64,000 nt of DNA, taken from Gammaproteobacteria bacterium. GTDB taxonomy: Bacteria > Pseudomonadota > Gammaproteobacteria > HK1. The stretch covers positions 248,001 to 312,000 of the forward strand of contig JAJFJU010000010.1 of the NCBI GenBank assembly GCA_021773645.1, in the 5' to 3' direction. The position numbers were made by a program, and so were the translations under genes. Shown piece by piece: positions 1 through 9,820 of the stretch (its first letter is position 1; each line of letters opens with the position of its first letter). Under the pieces are notes generated by a model. The model was given only the letters and a program-made list of their open reading frames with translations, did no database searches and had not been told where the DNA came from.

Positions 1-927
1 GTAATTCTCCATTCGTTCCCGGCTAATTAGGCCTTCCTCGACCGCTGCTTGTACCGCGCAATCAGGTTCAGTGAGATGGCTGCAATCGCGAAAACGGCAG
101 TTGATGATATGCGGTCGGAACTCGATGAATTGTCTCGCTAGCTCCCGCTGTGGCACGTGCCAGAGGCCGAAGTCACGCACCCCGGGGGAGTCGATAAGAA
201 AACCGCCTTCAGCCTCGTGCAACGGGTAGAGGCTACCAGAGCTGGTGGTGTGACGGCCTAAGCCATGATAATCGCTTAGCGCTCCAACGGCAGTTTTAAC
301 CTCGGGTAGCAAACGCATGGTGAGGGAGGATTTGCCGACCCCGGATTGACCCACGAGGATGCTGCAGTGCCCTGCCAGCGCTTGTTGTAGCGCATTCAGA
401 TTGTCACCACTGTAGGCACTGCAAAAGATCAGTGGATAGCCGATGGCGGCGTAGTGGGCGTAGCGAGCCTCCAGTGCGGCGCGCTCGGTCTCATCCAGCA
501 ATTCTGCTTTATTCACCACCAATCCAGGGCTGATACCGAGATATTCCGCATTCGCCAGATAGGAATCTATTTCCTTGAGGGAGGGCTGCGGTTGGGGGGC
601 AATCACCACCAGGATGAGGTCAAGATTGGCCGCTACCGGGCGTAATACGCCCGAGGGTGAGGGGCGGGCGAGCAGGGTGTCGCGCGGTATTAGCGATTCC
701 ACCACTCCCAGCCGCCCAGTTTCCGCTGGCAACCAGCGCACCCGGTCACCACAGACCAGCGGTGGCACATCGCTGCGCACGGCACAGCGCCGTGTTTTGC
801 CTTTTACGTCTCGCAGTTTCAGGCGCCGTCCGTGACTGCTAATAACCAGTCCATCGTGTGTTGCGGATTTTTTGCCACGCTTGTGACTTGGGCGGCTCGT
901 ACGTCCTGCGGAACGATTTTGGCTCAT
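1..927 (-). CDS. rsgA: Ribosome biogenesis GTPase RsgA (3' end cut by window)
   Basis: RsgA is a cytoplasmic GTPase that helps late maturation of the 30S subunit. The minus-strand frame is open from ATG at 927-925 to the window edge (309 codons), so only the C-terminal tail is missing. The order of GTPase motifs is the circular permutation typical of the family: G4-like VVNKAE first, then the P-loop GQSGVGKSS, then G3 DSPGV. A Cys/His zinc motif follows (C-x4-C-x-H-x5-C in NCRFRDCSH..C), and the N-terminal region is a basic tail plus OB-fold. The next gene (pterin dehydratase) reads the same way 37 bases upstream. Identification rests on family motifs and on neighbouring orn, with which rsgA is commonly linked in gammaproteobacteria. 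Confidence 0.95.
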   Translation of the reverse strand, partial: MSQNRSAGRTSRPSHKRGKKSATHDGLVISSHGRRLKLRDVKGKTRRCAVRSDVPPLVCGDRVRWLPAETGRLGVVESLIPRDTLLARPSPSGVLRPVAANLDLILVVIAPQPQPSLKEIDSYLANAEYLGISPGLVVNKAELLDETERAALEARYAHYAAIGYPLIFCSAYSGDNLNALQQALAGHCSILVGQSGVGKSSLTMRLLPEVKTAVGALSDYHGLGRHTTSSGSLYPLHEAEGGFLIDSPGVRDFGLWHVPQRELARQFIEFRPHIINCRFRDCSHLTEPDCAVQAAVEEGLISRERMENY

Positions 928-964
928 CCGGCTCCAGGGGTGTTTGTGGTCGGCGGAAACGTGC

Positions 965-1306
965 TCATATCAACAGGGCATCCACTTTTGCTGCGCAGAT
1001 AAAGTCATTCTCTGATAGCCCACCCACTGCATGGGTTTGGTAATGCACCACCACCCGCGCGTAACCTACCTCCAAGTCGGGATGGTGATCTTCCTGATGG
1101 GCAATCCAGGCCAATGCGTTAACAAAGGCCATGGTTTCGTGAAAGTTAGAGAAGGTGAAGCTTCGCTGCATTTTTAAACAATGGTTATCCAACCCCCAGT
1201 CCGGGAGTATGGTGGCGAGCGCCGCTGCTTCTTCGGGGGTGAGAGGGACAGTGCCACTTTCGCATGCCTTGCAATGACTTTGGAGCAGTTCTGATAGTGC
1301 GTTCAT
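965..1306 (-). CDS. phhB: Pterin-4a-carbinolamine dehydratase
   Basis: A 113-residue protein of the PCD/DCoH family, which dehydrates 4a-hydroxytetrahydrobiopterin formed by aromatic amino acid hydroxylases or acts in related pterin recycling. The diagnostic core is visible: F-x-F-x-[ND]-F then AWIAHQEDHHPDLEVGY, with the catalytic His pair and the Pro-Asp. Length fits the family. I chose ATG at 1306-1304, which has GGGA a few bases upstream; an in-frame TTG at 1318 would add four residues. No phenylalanine hydroxylase is in the window, so its partner enzyme is unknown. It sits between rsgA and the M48 protease on the same strand. Confidence 0.92.
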   Translation of the reverse strand: MNALSELLQSHCKACESGTVPLTPEEAAALATILPDWGLDNHCLKMQRSFTFSNFHETMAFVNALAWIAHQEDHHPDLEVGYARVVVHYQTHAVGGLSENDFICAAKVDALLI

Positions 1307-1339
1307 AGGCGGTCCCAACGGGGTTTAACTGAATAAAGC

Positions 1340-2599
1340 CTAGTCCAGTTTGCTCTCTAAATGGGCAATCCGTAGCGGTGCTGGCGGATGAGTCTCATGG
1401 AAAGCGGAATACAGCGGGTCCGGGGTCAGGGTGTTGGCATTGTCTCGATAGAGTTTCACCAGGGCCTGGATGAGGGGAGCTGCCCCCGTCTGGTGCGCGG
1501 CAAAGTCATCGGCTTCGTATTCGTGACGGCGGGAAAACCAGGCCAGCAGCGGGCTGAGGAAAAAGCTGAACGAGGGTGAGACAAAGAGAAATAGCACCAG
1601 GGCCATGGCGAGGGAGGGTTCTGGCACCCCGAGCCCGTGGTAGAACCAATTTTGTGGGATCAGCCAGCCCAGCATGCTGAAGGCTATCAGGCCAAAACCC
1701 ATGCCCATCGCCATCTGCTTGCGGATGTGGCCACGGCGGAAATGCCCCAGTTCATGGGCCAGCACGGCCTCGGTTTCCTCGGGCTCCAGGCTGCCCAACA
1801 GGGTGTCGTAGAGAACGATACGTTTTTGCGCACCAAAGCCGCTGAAAAAGGCATTGCCGTGGCTGCTTCGCTTCGAACCATCGGCGACAAAGATGCCATT
1901 GGGGGCAAAACCGTTGCGTTCCAGCAGGCCCTCCAGTCGGGATTTGAGCGCCTCATCGTCGAGCGCTGTGAATTTATTGAAAAGTGGGGCAATGAAGGCG
2001 GGATAGAGCCAGGCCAGCAGCAGGCTGAAGGCACTCCAGAGCAGCCAGGCGTATAGCCACCAATAAGGCCCGGCATGGCTCATGACCCACAGGATGGCGA
2101 GTATCAGCGGTGTGCCGATGGCCAGCATCAAGGCGGTTTGTTTTAGAGTGTCGATGAAAAAGATGCCGATGCTGGAGCGATTAAAGCCAAAGCGCTGTTC
2201 CAGCACAAAGGTGCGGTAGGCGGACAGCGGCAGATCCAGCAACCCGGAGATGATGAATACCGAGAGGATAAGGGCGGCACCACCAAACAGGGGGCTTTCC
2301 AGCATCCCACGCCACCAGCCGTCCACCAGTGCAAGCCCGCCGCCGAGGGTCCAGATCAATAAAACCCCAGCGCCAAGCAACTGATCCAGCAGATAAACCC
2401 GTACCCGCGCACGGGTATAATGGGCGGCCTTCTGGTGTGCTTCCAGGGTGATCTTTTCCCTGAAGGCTGCGGGCACCTCGCCGCGTCGTTCCCCGACACG
2501 GCGAAACTGGCGCAGGGCAAGCCAGCAGTGGATGGTAGTGGCCAGCGTGAGGGCGGCAAGAAAAACGATGGAGAATTCATTCATTGGTGGGTTTTCCAT
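1340..2599 (-). CDS. M48 (Ste24/CAAX prenyl protease-like) membrane zinc metalloprotease
   Basis: A 419-residue integral membrane protease. Several hydrophobic segments (about residues 8-26, 70-92, 105-123, 155-175, 180-200, 298-316, 330-352) surround a zinc site: HELGH at about residues 282-286 gives two His ligands and the catalytic Glu, and the later HEYEADDFA supplies the third ligand. The layout and length match the bacterial Ste24 branch of M48 rather than the shorter HtpX. A role in membrane protein quality control or lipoprotein processing is inferred from the family. The first ATG is at 2599; a second in-frame ATG at 2584 is as plausible, since neither has a strong Shine-Dalgarno sequence. 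It diverges from orn, 92 bases away. Confidence 0.9.
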   Translation of the reverse strand: MENPPMNEFSIVFLAALTLATTIHCWLALRQFRRVGERRGEVPAAFREKITLEAHQKAAHYTRARVRVYLLDQLLGAGVLLIWTLGGGLALVDGWWRGMLESPLFGGAALILSVFIISGLLDLPLSAYRTFVLEQRFGFNRSSIGIFFIDTLKQTALMLAIGTPLILAILWVMSHAGPYWWLYAWLLWSAFSLLLAWLYPAFIAPLFNKFTALDDEALKSRLEGLLERNGFAPNGIFVADGSKRSSHGNAFFSGFGAQKRIVLYDTLLGSLEPEETEAVLAHELGHFRRGHIRKQMAMGMGFGLIAFSMLGWLIPQNWFYHGLGVPEPSLAMALVLFLFVSPSFSFFLSPLLAWFSRRHEYEADDFAAHQTGAAPLIQALVKLYRDNANTLTPDPLYSAFHETHPPAPLRIAHLESKLD

Positions 2600-2691
2600 A
2601 TGCTCATAGCGGTTTTCAGGCTTTCGGGCTTATGGCACTCTGCCGCGTTAAACAAGTTAGCCGGCAACGGCGTTAATACGGAGTAATGAAT

Positions 2692-3240
2692 ATGGCGCAA
2701 GATGGGGGGAATCTCATCTGGATTGATCTGGAAATGACGGGTCTTGATACGGATCAAGATTATATCATTGAGATCGCAACGATCGTTACGGACTCGGCTT
2801 TAAATATACTTGCCGAAGGACCGATGATAGCGATTCATCAAAGTGACCAGACTCTGGGCGCCATGGACCAGTGGAATACCAAGCAACATGGCGAGTCTGG
2901 TCTGGTTAAGCGAGTTAAGGATAGCCCTTACAGTGAGGCGGATGGCGAACGCATGACGCTGGAATTTCTCGCCAAATATGTTCCCGCTGGTGCTTCGCCC
3001 ATGTGCGGCAATAGCATCTGCCAGGACCGCCGTTTTCTCCATCGCTGTATGCCGGAGTTAGAGGCCTATTTCCATTATCGCAATCTCGACGTCAGCACGT
3101 TAAAGGAACTAGCGACGCGTTGGGCGCCGGAAGTCGCCAAGGGCCTGGTGAAGGAAAGTCAGCACCTAGCCCTGCAGGATATCCGCGATTCCATTACCGA
3201 GCTGGTTTATTACCGGGAGCATCTGTTCCGGCCCCTGTGA
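2692..3240 (+). CDS. orn: Oligoribonuclease
   Basis: Orn is the 3'-5' exonuclease that degrades di- and short oligoribonucleotides, including pGpG from c-di-GMP breakdown. DEDDh signatures are clear: Exo I in [10 protein letters not shown] (Asp/Glu pair), Exo II around [10 protein letters not shown], and Exo III with H-x4-D in [12 protein letters not shown] at 2686 and 2692 are both in frame; 2692 is preferred because GGAG (2680-2683) is then 8 bases upstream instead of 2. The resulting 182 residues match the family. Only two bases separate its stop from nnr, so orn-nnr-tsaE look co-transcribed. The HD-GYP gene at 40.4 kb could generate its pGpG substrate (inference). Confidence 0.97.
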   Translation: MAQDGGNLIWIDLEMTGLDTDQDYIIEIATIVTDSALNILAEGPMIAIHQSDQTLGAMDQWNTKQHGESGLVKRVKDSPYSEADGERMTLEFLAKYVPAGASPMCGNSICQDRRFLHRCMPELEAYFHYRNLDVSTLKELATRWAPEVAKGLVKESQHLALQDIRDSITELVYYREHLFRPL

Positions 3241-3242
3241 CG

Positions 3243-4733
3243 ATGTGCCCGTCCCTTCCCACCGCGCTTTACCGGGCCGCCAGTGTGCGTGAGTTGGACC
3301 GTGTGGCTATAGAGGAGTTCGGCATACCCGGCATAGAGCTGATGGAGCGTGCCAGTGCCGTGGCCTTTGATGTGCTGCGTGGGCGTTGGCCCGAAGCACA
3401 GCGAATCGTGGTGATTGCCGGTGCCGGGAATAATGCGGGTGATGGTTTCATCCTTGCACGCCTAGCCAAGCTGGTTGGATTGGATGTTCGACTGCTCTAT
3501 CTCACCGCTCCGGAGAAACTGCTAGGCGATGCCCGTTTGGCCTACCAGGGCATGGCGGCGGCTGGAGTTGTTAGCGAATCATTCAAGGCGACATCATTGG
3601 CGCAAGCCGATGTGCTGGTGGACGCGCTCCTAGATACCGGGCTCTGTCGTCCTGTGGAAGGTGAGTGGGCAGCGGCCATTGTGGCTATGAATGAGAGCCC
3701 CGCACCCGTGCTGGCGCTGGATATTCCCTCGGGGCTGCATAGCGATACGGGCAGCATACTTGGGGTGGCAGTGCGGGCTGCCGCAACCATAAGTTTTATC
3801 GGACTCAAGCAGGGCCTCTACACCGGGCTAGCTCGTGAATACGCGGGCGATATCCTGTTTAGCGATTTGGATGTGCCGGCTGCTATATATAAGCGTGTGG
3901 ATGCCGATGCGCATCGGCTTGAATTTGATACCTCTCGTGACGCATTGCTTCCTCGACCGCGTGCTACCCACAAGGGCAACTACGGTCATGTGCTGATAGT
4001 CGGGGGTGAACTGGGTTATCCCGGGGCCGCGCCACTGGCGGCAGAGGCGGCGGCGCGGGTTGGCGCGGGTCTGGTGAGTGTGGCCACCCGGGCGGCCCAT
4101 GTGCCGGTGGTGAGTATGTTGCGCCCGGAGGTCATGGCGCATGGTATCGAATCTGCGGCAGAACTCATTCCACTGCTGAAAAAGGCAACGGTGGTACTCG
4201 CCGGCCCCGGCCTTGGGCAGACACCATGGGCGCGGCACTTGCTCTCTGTGGTACTCGAATTTCGCGGGCCGCTGGTGCTTGATGCCGATGCACTCAACCT
4301 GCTCGCCGTTATGGGCACCGAAGCTCAAAACAATTGGGTGCTCACGCCTCATCCTGGTGAAGCGGCACGTTTGTTGGGTAGCAATACTGCCGTGGTGCAG
4401 ACGGATCGTTTTGCCGCTGCCCATGAATTGGTAGCGCGCTATGGTGGGATCTCGGTACTTAAGGGCTCGGGGACCATCGTGCTTAAAGAGAAAGAGCCAT
4501 CCCGGGTCTGTAGCGATGGTAACCCCGGTATGGCCAGTGGTGGCATGGGTGATGTGCTGGGGGGGACCATTGCCGGGCTTATCGCTCAGGGTCTCAATCC
4601 TTGGCAGGCCGCTTGCACTGGGGTGGCGATACACGCCCGCGCAGGCGATCTGGCCGCGGTGAGCGGCGAGCGTGGTCTGCTGGCTCGTGATCTGATCCCG
4701 CATCTGCGTACCCTGATAAATCCCTCCACCTGA
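3243..4733 (+). CDS. nnr: Bifunctional NAD(P)H-hydrate epimerase / ADP-dependent NAD(P)H-hydrate dehydratase
   Basis: A 496-residue fusion that repairs damaged NAD(P)HX. The N-terminal YjeF_N epimerase domain (about 1-215) shows the glycine-rich GAGNNAGDGF and DALLDTG. The C-terminal ribokinase-like dehydratase (about 225-490) shows KGNYGHVLIVGG, DADALN, LTPHPGE and the loop GNPGMASGGMGDVLGG. The frame is open upstream to 3120 inside orn, but ATG at 3243, two bases after the orn stop, puts the family N-terminus (LYRAASVRELD) where expected, so the longer start is rejected. Its stop overlaps the tsaE start (TGATG at 4731-4735), which implies translational coupling. Confidence 0.95.
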   Translation: MCPSLPTALYRAASVRELDRVAIEEFGIPGIELMERASAVAFDVLRGRWPEAQRIVVIAGAGNNAGDGFILARLAKLVGLDVRLLYLTAPEKLLGDARLAYQGMAAAGVVSESFKATSLAQADVLVDALLDTGLCRPVEGEWAAAIVAMNESPAPVLALDIPSGLHSDTGSILGVAVRAAATISFIGLKQGLYTGLAREYAGDILFSDLDVPAAIYKRVDADAHRLEFDTSRDALLPRPRATHKGNYGHVLIVGGELGYPGAAPLAAEAAARVGAGLVSVATRAAHVPVVSMLRPEVMAHGIESAAELIPLLKKATVVLAGPGLGQTPWARHLLSVVLEFRGPLVLDADALNLLAVMGTEAQNNWVLTPHPGEAARLLGSNTAVVQTDRFAAAHELVARYGGISVLKGSGTIVLKEKEPSRVCSDGNPGMASGGMGDVLGGTIAGLIAQGLNPWQAACTGVAIHARAGDLAAVSGERGLLARDLIPHLRTLINPST

Positions 4734-5206
4734 TGTTTGTCGCCGACGAGGCCGCAACGATGGCCCTGGGTGCGCGGCTTGCCGCCTTTGTGGAGGGTGG
4801 GGCCAGCATCTGGCTCGAGGGTGATTTGGGCTCTGGCAAGACCACTTTTGCCCGTGGTTTATTGCGCGCCCTGGGAGTGACGGGTGCGGTAAAAAGCCCT
4901 ACCTATACCTTGGTAGAGCCCTATGAACTTCCCGAACGTACGATTTATCACTTTGACCTTTATCGCTTGGCGGATGGTGAGGAGTTAGAGGCCATTGGAG
5001 GGCGGGAATATTTTGATAATCGGGCACTTTGCCTAGTGGAATGGCCGGAGCGGGGTGGGGATTATCTGCCGGTTGCAGATTTACGTATCCACTTTAGCTA
5101 TCAGGATGAAGGTCGTGAGATAGATCTTGAGATTAACTCAGCAATTGGAGAGCGTTTGGCGGCTCTAATGCGTGGAGAGCCACAGGAATACCTGGGCAGA
5201 ACTTAA
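4733..5206 (+). CDS. tsaE: tRNA threonylcarbamoyladenosine biosynthesis ATPase TsaE
   Basis: TsaE (YjeE) is the small ATPase that works with TsaB, TsaC and TsaD to make t6A37 in ANN-decoding tRNAs. The 157-residue product has the Walker A GDLGSGKTTFARGLL at about residue 29, the family block SPTYTLVEPY, and FDLYRL followed by LCLVEWPE. Start overlaps the nnr stop. Downstream comes a gap of about 130 bases and then the cell-wall amidase, the standard gammaproteobacterial order. A tRNA-Thr gene, whose product is a t6A substrate by family knowledge, lies about 1.5 kb further on. Confidence 0.96.
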   Translation: MFVADEAATMALGARLAAFVEGGASIWLEGDLGSGKTTFARGLLRALGVTGAVKSPTYTLVEPYELPERTIYHFDLYRLADGEELEAIGGREYFDNRALCLVEWPERGGDYLPVADLRIHFSYQDEGREIDLEINSAIGERLAALMRGEPQEYLGRT

Positions 5207-5337
5207 ATGAGTAAGGGCGTTGAGCACGTAACTTATTGTTATTAAAGAATAATCAACTTAAATCTAGAAACCACTTGAAAAACAGCCTGGAACAGGTGGA
5301 AAATAAGGCAGAATCTCTCTTTCTCGGATGTGGAACC

Positions 5338-6657
5338 ATGAGGTTTTTTGGCCTTTTAATCTCTTTGCTAGTGGTCCTGGACTGTGCTGCAGCCCAAGTG
5401 GACATTGAGAATGTGCGCCTTTGGCCAGCTCCCAAACATACCCGGGTCGTTTTTGATGTGGGTGCACCCGTGCCCCACAGCCTGTTTGTCCTTGAGAAGC
5501 CCAGCCGAATTGTCATCGATCTGCGCAATGCGCGTCTGCGTCGAGCGATTCCGGTGGCGGCTTCTGAGGACAGTTTTCTTGCTGGTATTCGTTCCGCCTC
5601 TCGGAATCGTGGCGATTTGCGCGTGGTGCTTGATCTCAAACAAGCAGCACGGGCCAAGAGCTTTCTATTAAAACCAAACGCCAAATATGGCCATCGTTTG
5701 GTGATAGACCTGCAGGTGCCTGTCAGCGCCAAGCAGCCGAAACAGCCCGTCAGACAGATCACTGCGACCAAACTCAAACCCAAAGCCAAGGTTAAGCTAC
5801 GTGATTTAGTAATTGCTATCGACGCTGGCCACGGCGGCGAAGATCCCGGTGCACTTGGGGCTCGTGGGAGTAAGGAAAAGATCGTGGTCATGCAGATCGC
5901 ACGCCAGCTGGAAAAACTAATTCGGCGGGAAAGGGGGCTGCGGGCGGTGATGGTTCGCCGTGGTGATTACTACGTTGGCCTGCGCGAACGCATGCGCATT
6001 GCGCGGCGGGAAAAGGCCGACCTCTTCGTCTCCATCCATGCCGATGCCTTTAAAGATTCCCGGGTCCGCGGCAGCTCGGTTTATGTGCTCTCCCATAATG
6101 GAGCCAGTAGTGAGGCCGCCAAATGGTTAGCCGATCAGGAAAATTCCGCCGACTTAATTGGTGGCGTCAGTCTGGACGACAAGGATGATCTACTGGCCTC
6201 GGTTTTGCTGGATCTTTCCCAGACCGCAACGCTAAGCGCCAGTACTGATGCCGCAGGCGATATCCTTAAACAACTTAAAGGATTGGGTAAGACCCACAAA
6301 CGGAGGGTTCAGCGCGCTGGTTTCATGGTGCTTAAATCCCCCGATATTCCCTCGATCCTGATTGAGACCGCTTTCATATCCAATCCCGCCGAGGAACGAA
6401 AACTGCTCTCCCCACGCCATCAGCGTTCGTTGGCTGCGGCCATACTCAAAGGCGTCCGCGCCCACCTTGAGCGTACCGCCCCCCCGGATAGTCTGCTGGC
6501 CGCGCGCAAACACGTGATTGCCCGTGGCGACACCCTTTCCAAGATTGCCAATCACTACCGAGTCAGCATGGACGCCCTACGCACGGCCAACGCACTACCC
6601 CACGACAAACTGTTCACCGGCCAAATACTCCGCATCCCCCCAACCCACGGTAGCTAG
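5338..6657 (+). CDS. amiB: N-acetylmuramoyl-L-alanine amidase, AMIN + Amidase_3 + LysM
   Basis: A periplasmic zinc amidase that cleaves the amide between MurNAc and the stem peptide and splits septal peptidoglycan. From ATG 5338 the 439-residue product begins with a signal peptide (MRFFGLLISLLVVLDCAAAQ). It continues with an AMIN domain (about 22-115), a linker rich in Lys/Pro, the Amidase_3 fold (about 155-375; AIDAGHGGEDPGA, the Glu in SKEKIVV, SIHADAF, IETAFISN) and a C-terminal LysM (about 392-436; HVIARGDTLSKIANHY). The frame is open to 5236 with no signal-like start, so 5338 is preferred. AmiB is chosen over AmiC from position after tsaE and from the LysM; mutL, its usual downstream neighbour, is absent. 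Confidence 0.93.
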   Translation: MRFFGLLISLLVVLDCAAAQVDIENVRLWPAPKHTRVVFDVGAPVPHSLFVLEKPSRIVIDLRNARLRRAIPVAASEDSFLAGIRSASRNRGDLRVVLDLKQAARAKSFLLKPNAKYGHRLVIDLQVPVSAKQPKQPVRQITATKLKPKAKVKLRDLVIAIDAGHGGEDPGALGARGSKEKIVVMQIARQLEKLIRRERGLRAVMVRRGDYYVGLRERMRIARREKADLFVSIHADAFKDSRVRGSSVYVLSHNGASSEAAKWLADQENSADLIGGVSLDDKDDLLASVLLDLSQTATLSASTDAAGDILKQLKGLGKTHKRRVQRAGFMVLKSPDIPSILIETAFISNPAEERKLLSPRHQRSLAAAILKGVRAHLERTAPPDSLLAARKHVIARGDTLSKIANHYRVSMDALRTANALPHDKLFTGQILRIPPTHGS

Positions 6658-6714
6658 CCACAGGGATGGGGCGTACGTGTCGCTGCTCGTCGGGAACGGC
6701 TGGCGGCTCAGCCG

Positions 6715-6743
6715 TGAACAGCCCAACATTTTCCCTGTATACT
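6715..6743 (+). promoter_or_regulatory. Sigma-70-type promoter of tRNA-Thr
   Basis: A -35 box TGAACA (6715-6720, four of six consensus bases) and a -10 box TATACT (6738-6743, five of six) lie 17 bases apart. They put the transcription start near 6750, a few bases before the mature tRNA 5' end at 6758. No open frame competes with this reading. Confidence 0.65.
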
Positions 6744-6757
6744 GCGCCTCCCACCAC

Positions 6758-6833
<76 letters not shown>

Positions 6834-7101
6834 ATAAAATCAAAGGCTTATAGAGAACCCCCGACCAAAAACCCATGCCGAAAAAATGGTTAATAACGCT
6901 ATAATAACAGGGGTGCAGGATTCTTTCGGGTGAAATATAAAGCCGGCTAAGCGAATCAGCAGCCCCTGTTCCCGAGGGAGACTGCTGCGAGATTCACTTC
7001 CTCATCTGACTGATTCAAAATTCCCCACCCAGTTTCCGACTTATTCTTGCATATCATCGCCGCCATCATCAGAATCTCTTGGCATAATAAGGACGGTTGC
7101 C

Positions 7102-7482
7102 ATGCCTGTAGTCAAGGAAGGGAAAGCAAGGGAAGAGATAGCTCGGCTGCTGCTGGTGTGTTGGAAGGTATGTGACCCGAAAGACGCTAACATCATCGGC
7201 CATCGTGGCGTTGCCATTCGTGAGTTTCGACTGGAACAGGGCCCAGACTTAGCCGATTACCTGCTGTACATCGATGGCCAGGCCGCCGATTTCGCGGCAC
7301 CTTATAGCGCGTTGAGGCCCACCTTTCTCGCGCGCATGCAATACATGCCGGAGTTGATGGAGAAGGCCTCTGGCGAGTTCAGAAAGCTCGAACACTCCTT
7401 TTTGCGAAAATCTTCCCCGTGCCTTGGTCCAGATAGTATCAATCGGCATGCCTCAGTCTGTGAGAGCCCTCTAAATGGATAG
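7102..7482 (+). pseudogene. N-terminal remnant of an HsdR-like restriction subunit
   Basis: An open frame of 126 codons. Its first 60 or so residues resemble the amino terminus of a type I HsdR helicase family different from the intact one next door: AREEIARLLL, a run ending in VAIREFRLEQGP, then ADYLLYIDGQA. In the family this last block leads into the nuclease motif VIEAKPEG. Here the sequence instead continues into unrelated residues, so the nuclease Glu-x-Lys and the entire helicase are gone. It ends inside the start of the intact hsdR (overlap at 7475-7482). A TAAGGA lies upstream of the ATG, so a short peptide could still be made. I read it as decay left by an earlier restriction system. 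Confidence 0.6.
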
Positions 7483-9820
7483 TAAAGAGAAAAAAGAACT
7501 CAGCGAAATAGATATCTGCGATCTATTCATTACCCCCGCCATCAAGGATGCGGGCTGGGATCAGTTCACACAGATTCGTCGCGAAGTCACTCTGACCCCT
7601 GGCCCGGTCATCGTCCGCGGCAACATGTCCTCGCGCAACAAGAAAAAGAAGAAATTCGCCGACTATGTATTGCAACGGGAAGCAGGTGTGCCGATCGCCA
7701 TTGTTGAGGCTAAGGACAACAAACACACGGTCAGTCATGGCATGCAGCAGGCCCTAGGTTATGCAGATATCCTGCATGTGCCCAGCGCTTTCAGCTCAAA
7801 TGGCGATGCCTTTGCCGGGCATAACAAACTGGCACCAATCACCGGCCAGGAAACTGAAACCCAGTTCCCGCTAGAGTCTTTCCCAACCCCCGCTGAACTC
7901 TGGCAGCGTTACAAAAGCTACCGCGGCATCGAAGATGATGAAGAAGAGCTCGTCACTCAGCCTTACCAAGATGACGGCTCGGGCAAAGAGCCCCGCTACT
8001 ACCAGGCCGAGGCGATCAACCGCGTGATTGAAGCGGTCGCTAAAGGTAAAAAACGCCTCCTGCTGGTGATGGCCACCGGCACCGGTAAGACTTACGCCAC
8101 CTTCCAGATCATCTGGCGCTTATGGAAGGCCAAGAAGGCTAAGCGCATCCTCTTCCTGGTCGACCGCAACATCCTGGCCGACCAAACCCTGGTCAATGAC
8201 TTCAAGCCCTTCGGCTCAGTCATGACCAAGATCAAAAACCGCAAGATCGATCCGTCCTACGAAATCTACCTGGGACTCTACCAGGCACTCACCGGCCCGG
8301 ATGAGGAAGACAAGATCTTCAAAAATGTGTCACAAGATTTCTTCGATCTGATCGTCATCGACGAGTGTCACCGTGGCAGTGCGGCCGAAGACTCCGCCTG
8401 GCGTGAGATCCTCGATTACTTCTCCGACGCAATCCAACTGGGCATGACCGCCACACCCAAGGAAACCGAGTACGTCTCCAACATCAGCTACTTCGGTGAC
8501 CCGGTCTATACCTACACTCTGAAGCAGGGCATCGAAGACGGCTTTCTGGCCCCTTATAAAGTCGTCCGCATCGATATCGACAAAGACGTTCTGGGCTGGA
8601 CACCACCAGCGGGCATGACCGACGACCTCGGCCAAGCCATCGAGCAACGCACCTACAATCAATCCGACATGGATCGCATTCTGGTGCTCAACCAGCGCAC
8701 CAAGCTGGTGGCCAAATGCGTTATGGAGCTGCTCAACGCCACTGACCCTTACGCCAAGACTATTATTTTCTGCGAGGATATCGACCACGCCGAGCGCATG
8801 CGCGTGGCCATAGTGAATGCCGCGGGCAAAGTCGCCACGGATAACCCCAAGTACGTCATGCGCATCACCGGCGATAGCGTCGAGGGCAAGGCCGAGTTGG
8901 ATAATTTTATTGACTCGGAAAGCAAGTTCCCCGTCATTGCTACCACATCCGAGCTTCTTACCACCGGCGTGGATGCTAAGACCTGCAAACTCATCGTGCT
9001 GGACAAAAATATCAAATCCATGACCACCTTCAAGCAGATTATTGGTCGCGGTACGCGTATCGAGGAAGAGCACAACAAGTATTACTTCACTGTCATGGAT
9101 TTCAAGAAGGCTACTGAGCTCTTTAAAGACCCAGATTTTGACGGCGAACCCGTGGTTATTTACGAACCCGGTAGTGGCGATGACCCGGTACCACCAGACC
9201 CCCCGGATGATGACCCAGATGACGGTGTCAAAGAGGAGTCCGGCGTCTACAAAGTCCAGATCAGCGGCGTGGAAGTAAGAATCCTCGCCAAACGGGTGGA
9301 ATACCTAGGTCCGGATGGCCAAATGGTCACGGAATCCTATCGAGACTACTCAAAAAACCAAATCCAAAGTGAATACGCCTCCCTTGATGATTTCATAAGC
9401 AAGTGGAACAGCACCAAGAAGAAAGAGGTCATCATTCAAGAGCTAGAAGAGAGGGGCATTACCCTGGCCAACCTGGCCCAGGAAGTCGGTAAGGAATACG
9501 GCGATTTTGATCTCATCTGCCACATCGCCTACGACATGCCGCCGCTCACCCGCAAAGAGCGCGCCGACAACGTCAAGAAACGCAATTACTTTACCAAGTA
9601 TGGCGAGCAGGCGAGGGCTGTGCTGGAATCGTTGCTCGACAAATACGCCGATGAAGGCATCACCACCATCGAAAGCCCGCGCGTGTTAAAACTCCAGCCC
9701 TTCGACCGCATGGGCACACCCATGGAAATTATTAACAACGCGTTTGGCGGCAAAAAACACTACGAACAGGCCGTCCAGGAGCTGGAACAAGAACTCTACT
9801 ATCAGGATAAGTCTGCATGA
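7475..9820 (+). CDS. hsdR: Type I restriction enzyme, R subunit (EcoEI-like HsdR)
   Basis: The 781-residue motor and nuclease subunit of a type I restriction-modification complex. The N-terminal PD-(D/E)xK nuclease is visible: FADYVL (Asp about 63) and AIVEAKD (Glu 78, Lys 80). The SF2 translocase follows with Walker A ATGTGKT (about 200-206), DECH (296-299), MTATP (324-328) and the late helicase motif [12 protein letters not shown]. The C-terminal EcoEI_R_C region extends to the end, after an acidic Pro/Asp-rich linker at about 568-590. With HsdM and HsdS it cleaves unmodified DNA away from the recognition site after ATP-driven translocation. The TGA stop overlaps the hsdM ATG by four bases. 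It appears intact, unlike the remnant upstream. Confidence 0.95.
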   Translation: MDSKEKKELSEIDICDLFITPAIKDAGWDQFTQIRREVTLTPGPVIVRGNMSSRNKKKKKFADYVLQREAGVPIAIVEAKDNKHTVSHGMQQALGYADILHVPSAFSSNGDAFAGHNKLAPITGQETETQFPLESFPTPAELWQRYKSYRGIEDDEEELVTQPYQDDGSGKEPRYYQAEAINRVIEAVAKGKKRLLLVMATGTGKTYATFQIIWRLWKAKKAKRILFLVDRNILADQTLVNDFKPFGSVMTKIKNRKIDPSYEIYLGLYQALTGPDEEDKIFKNVSQDFFDLIVIDECHRGSAAEDSAWREILDYFSDAIQLGMTATPKETEYVSNISYFGDPVYTYTLKQGIEDGFLAPYKVVRIDIDKDVLGWTPPAGMTDDLGQAIEQRTYNQSDMDRILVLNQRTKLVAKCVMELLNATDPYAKTIIFCEDIDHAERMRVAIVNAAGKVATDNPKYVMRITGDSVEGKAELDNFIDSESKFPVIATTSELLTTGVDAKTCKLIVLDKNIKSMTTFKQIIGRGTRIEEEHNKYYFTVMDFKKATELFKDPDFDGEPVVIYEPGSGDDPVPPDPPDDDPDDGVKEESGVYKVQISGVEVRILAKRVEYLGPDGQMVTESYRDYSKNQIQSEYASLDDFISKWNSTKKKEVIIQELEERGITLANLAQEVGKEYGDFDLICHIAYDMPPLTRKERADNVKKRNYFTKYGEQARAVLESLLDKYADEGITTIESPRVLKLQPFDRMGTPMEIINNAFGGKKHYEQAVQELEQELYYQDKSA

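Noticed and set aside
3120-3242. Upstream in-frame extension of nnr into orn
   Set aside because: Lies inside orn and precedes the family N-terminus; ATG 3243 gives the expected junction.
3828-4757. 309-codon minus-strand frame opposite nnr
   Set aside because: Shadow of nnr; no ribosome site, His/Arg-rich nonsense composition.
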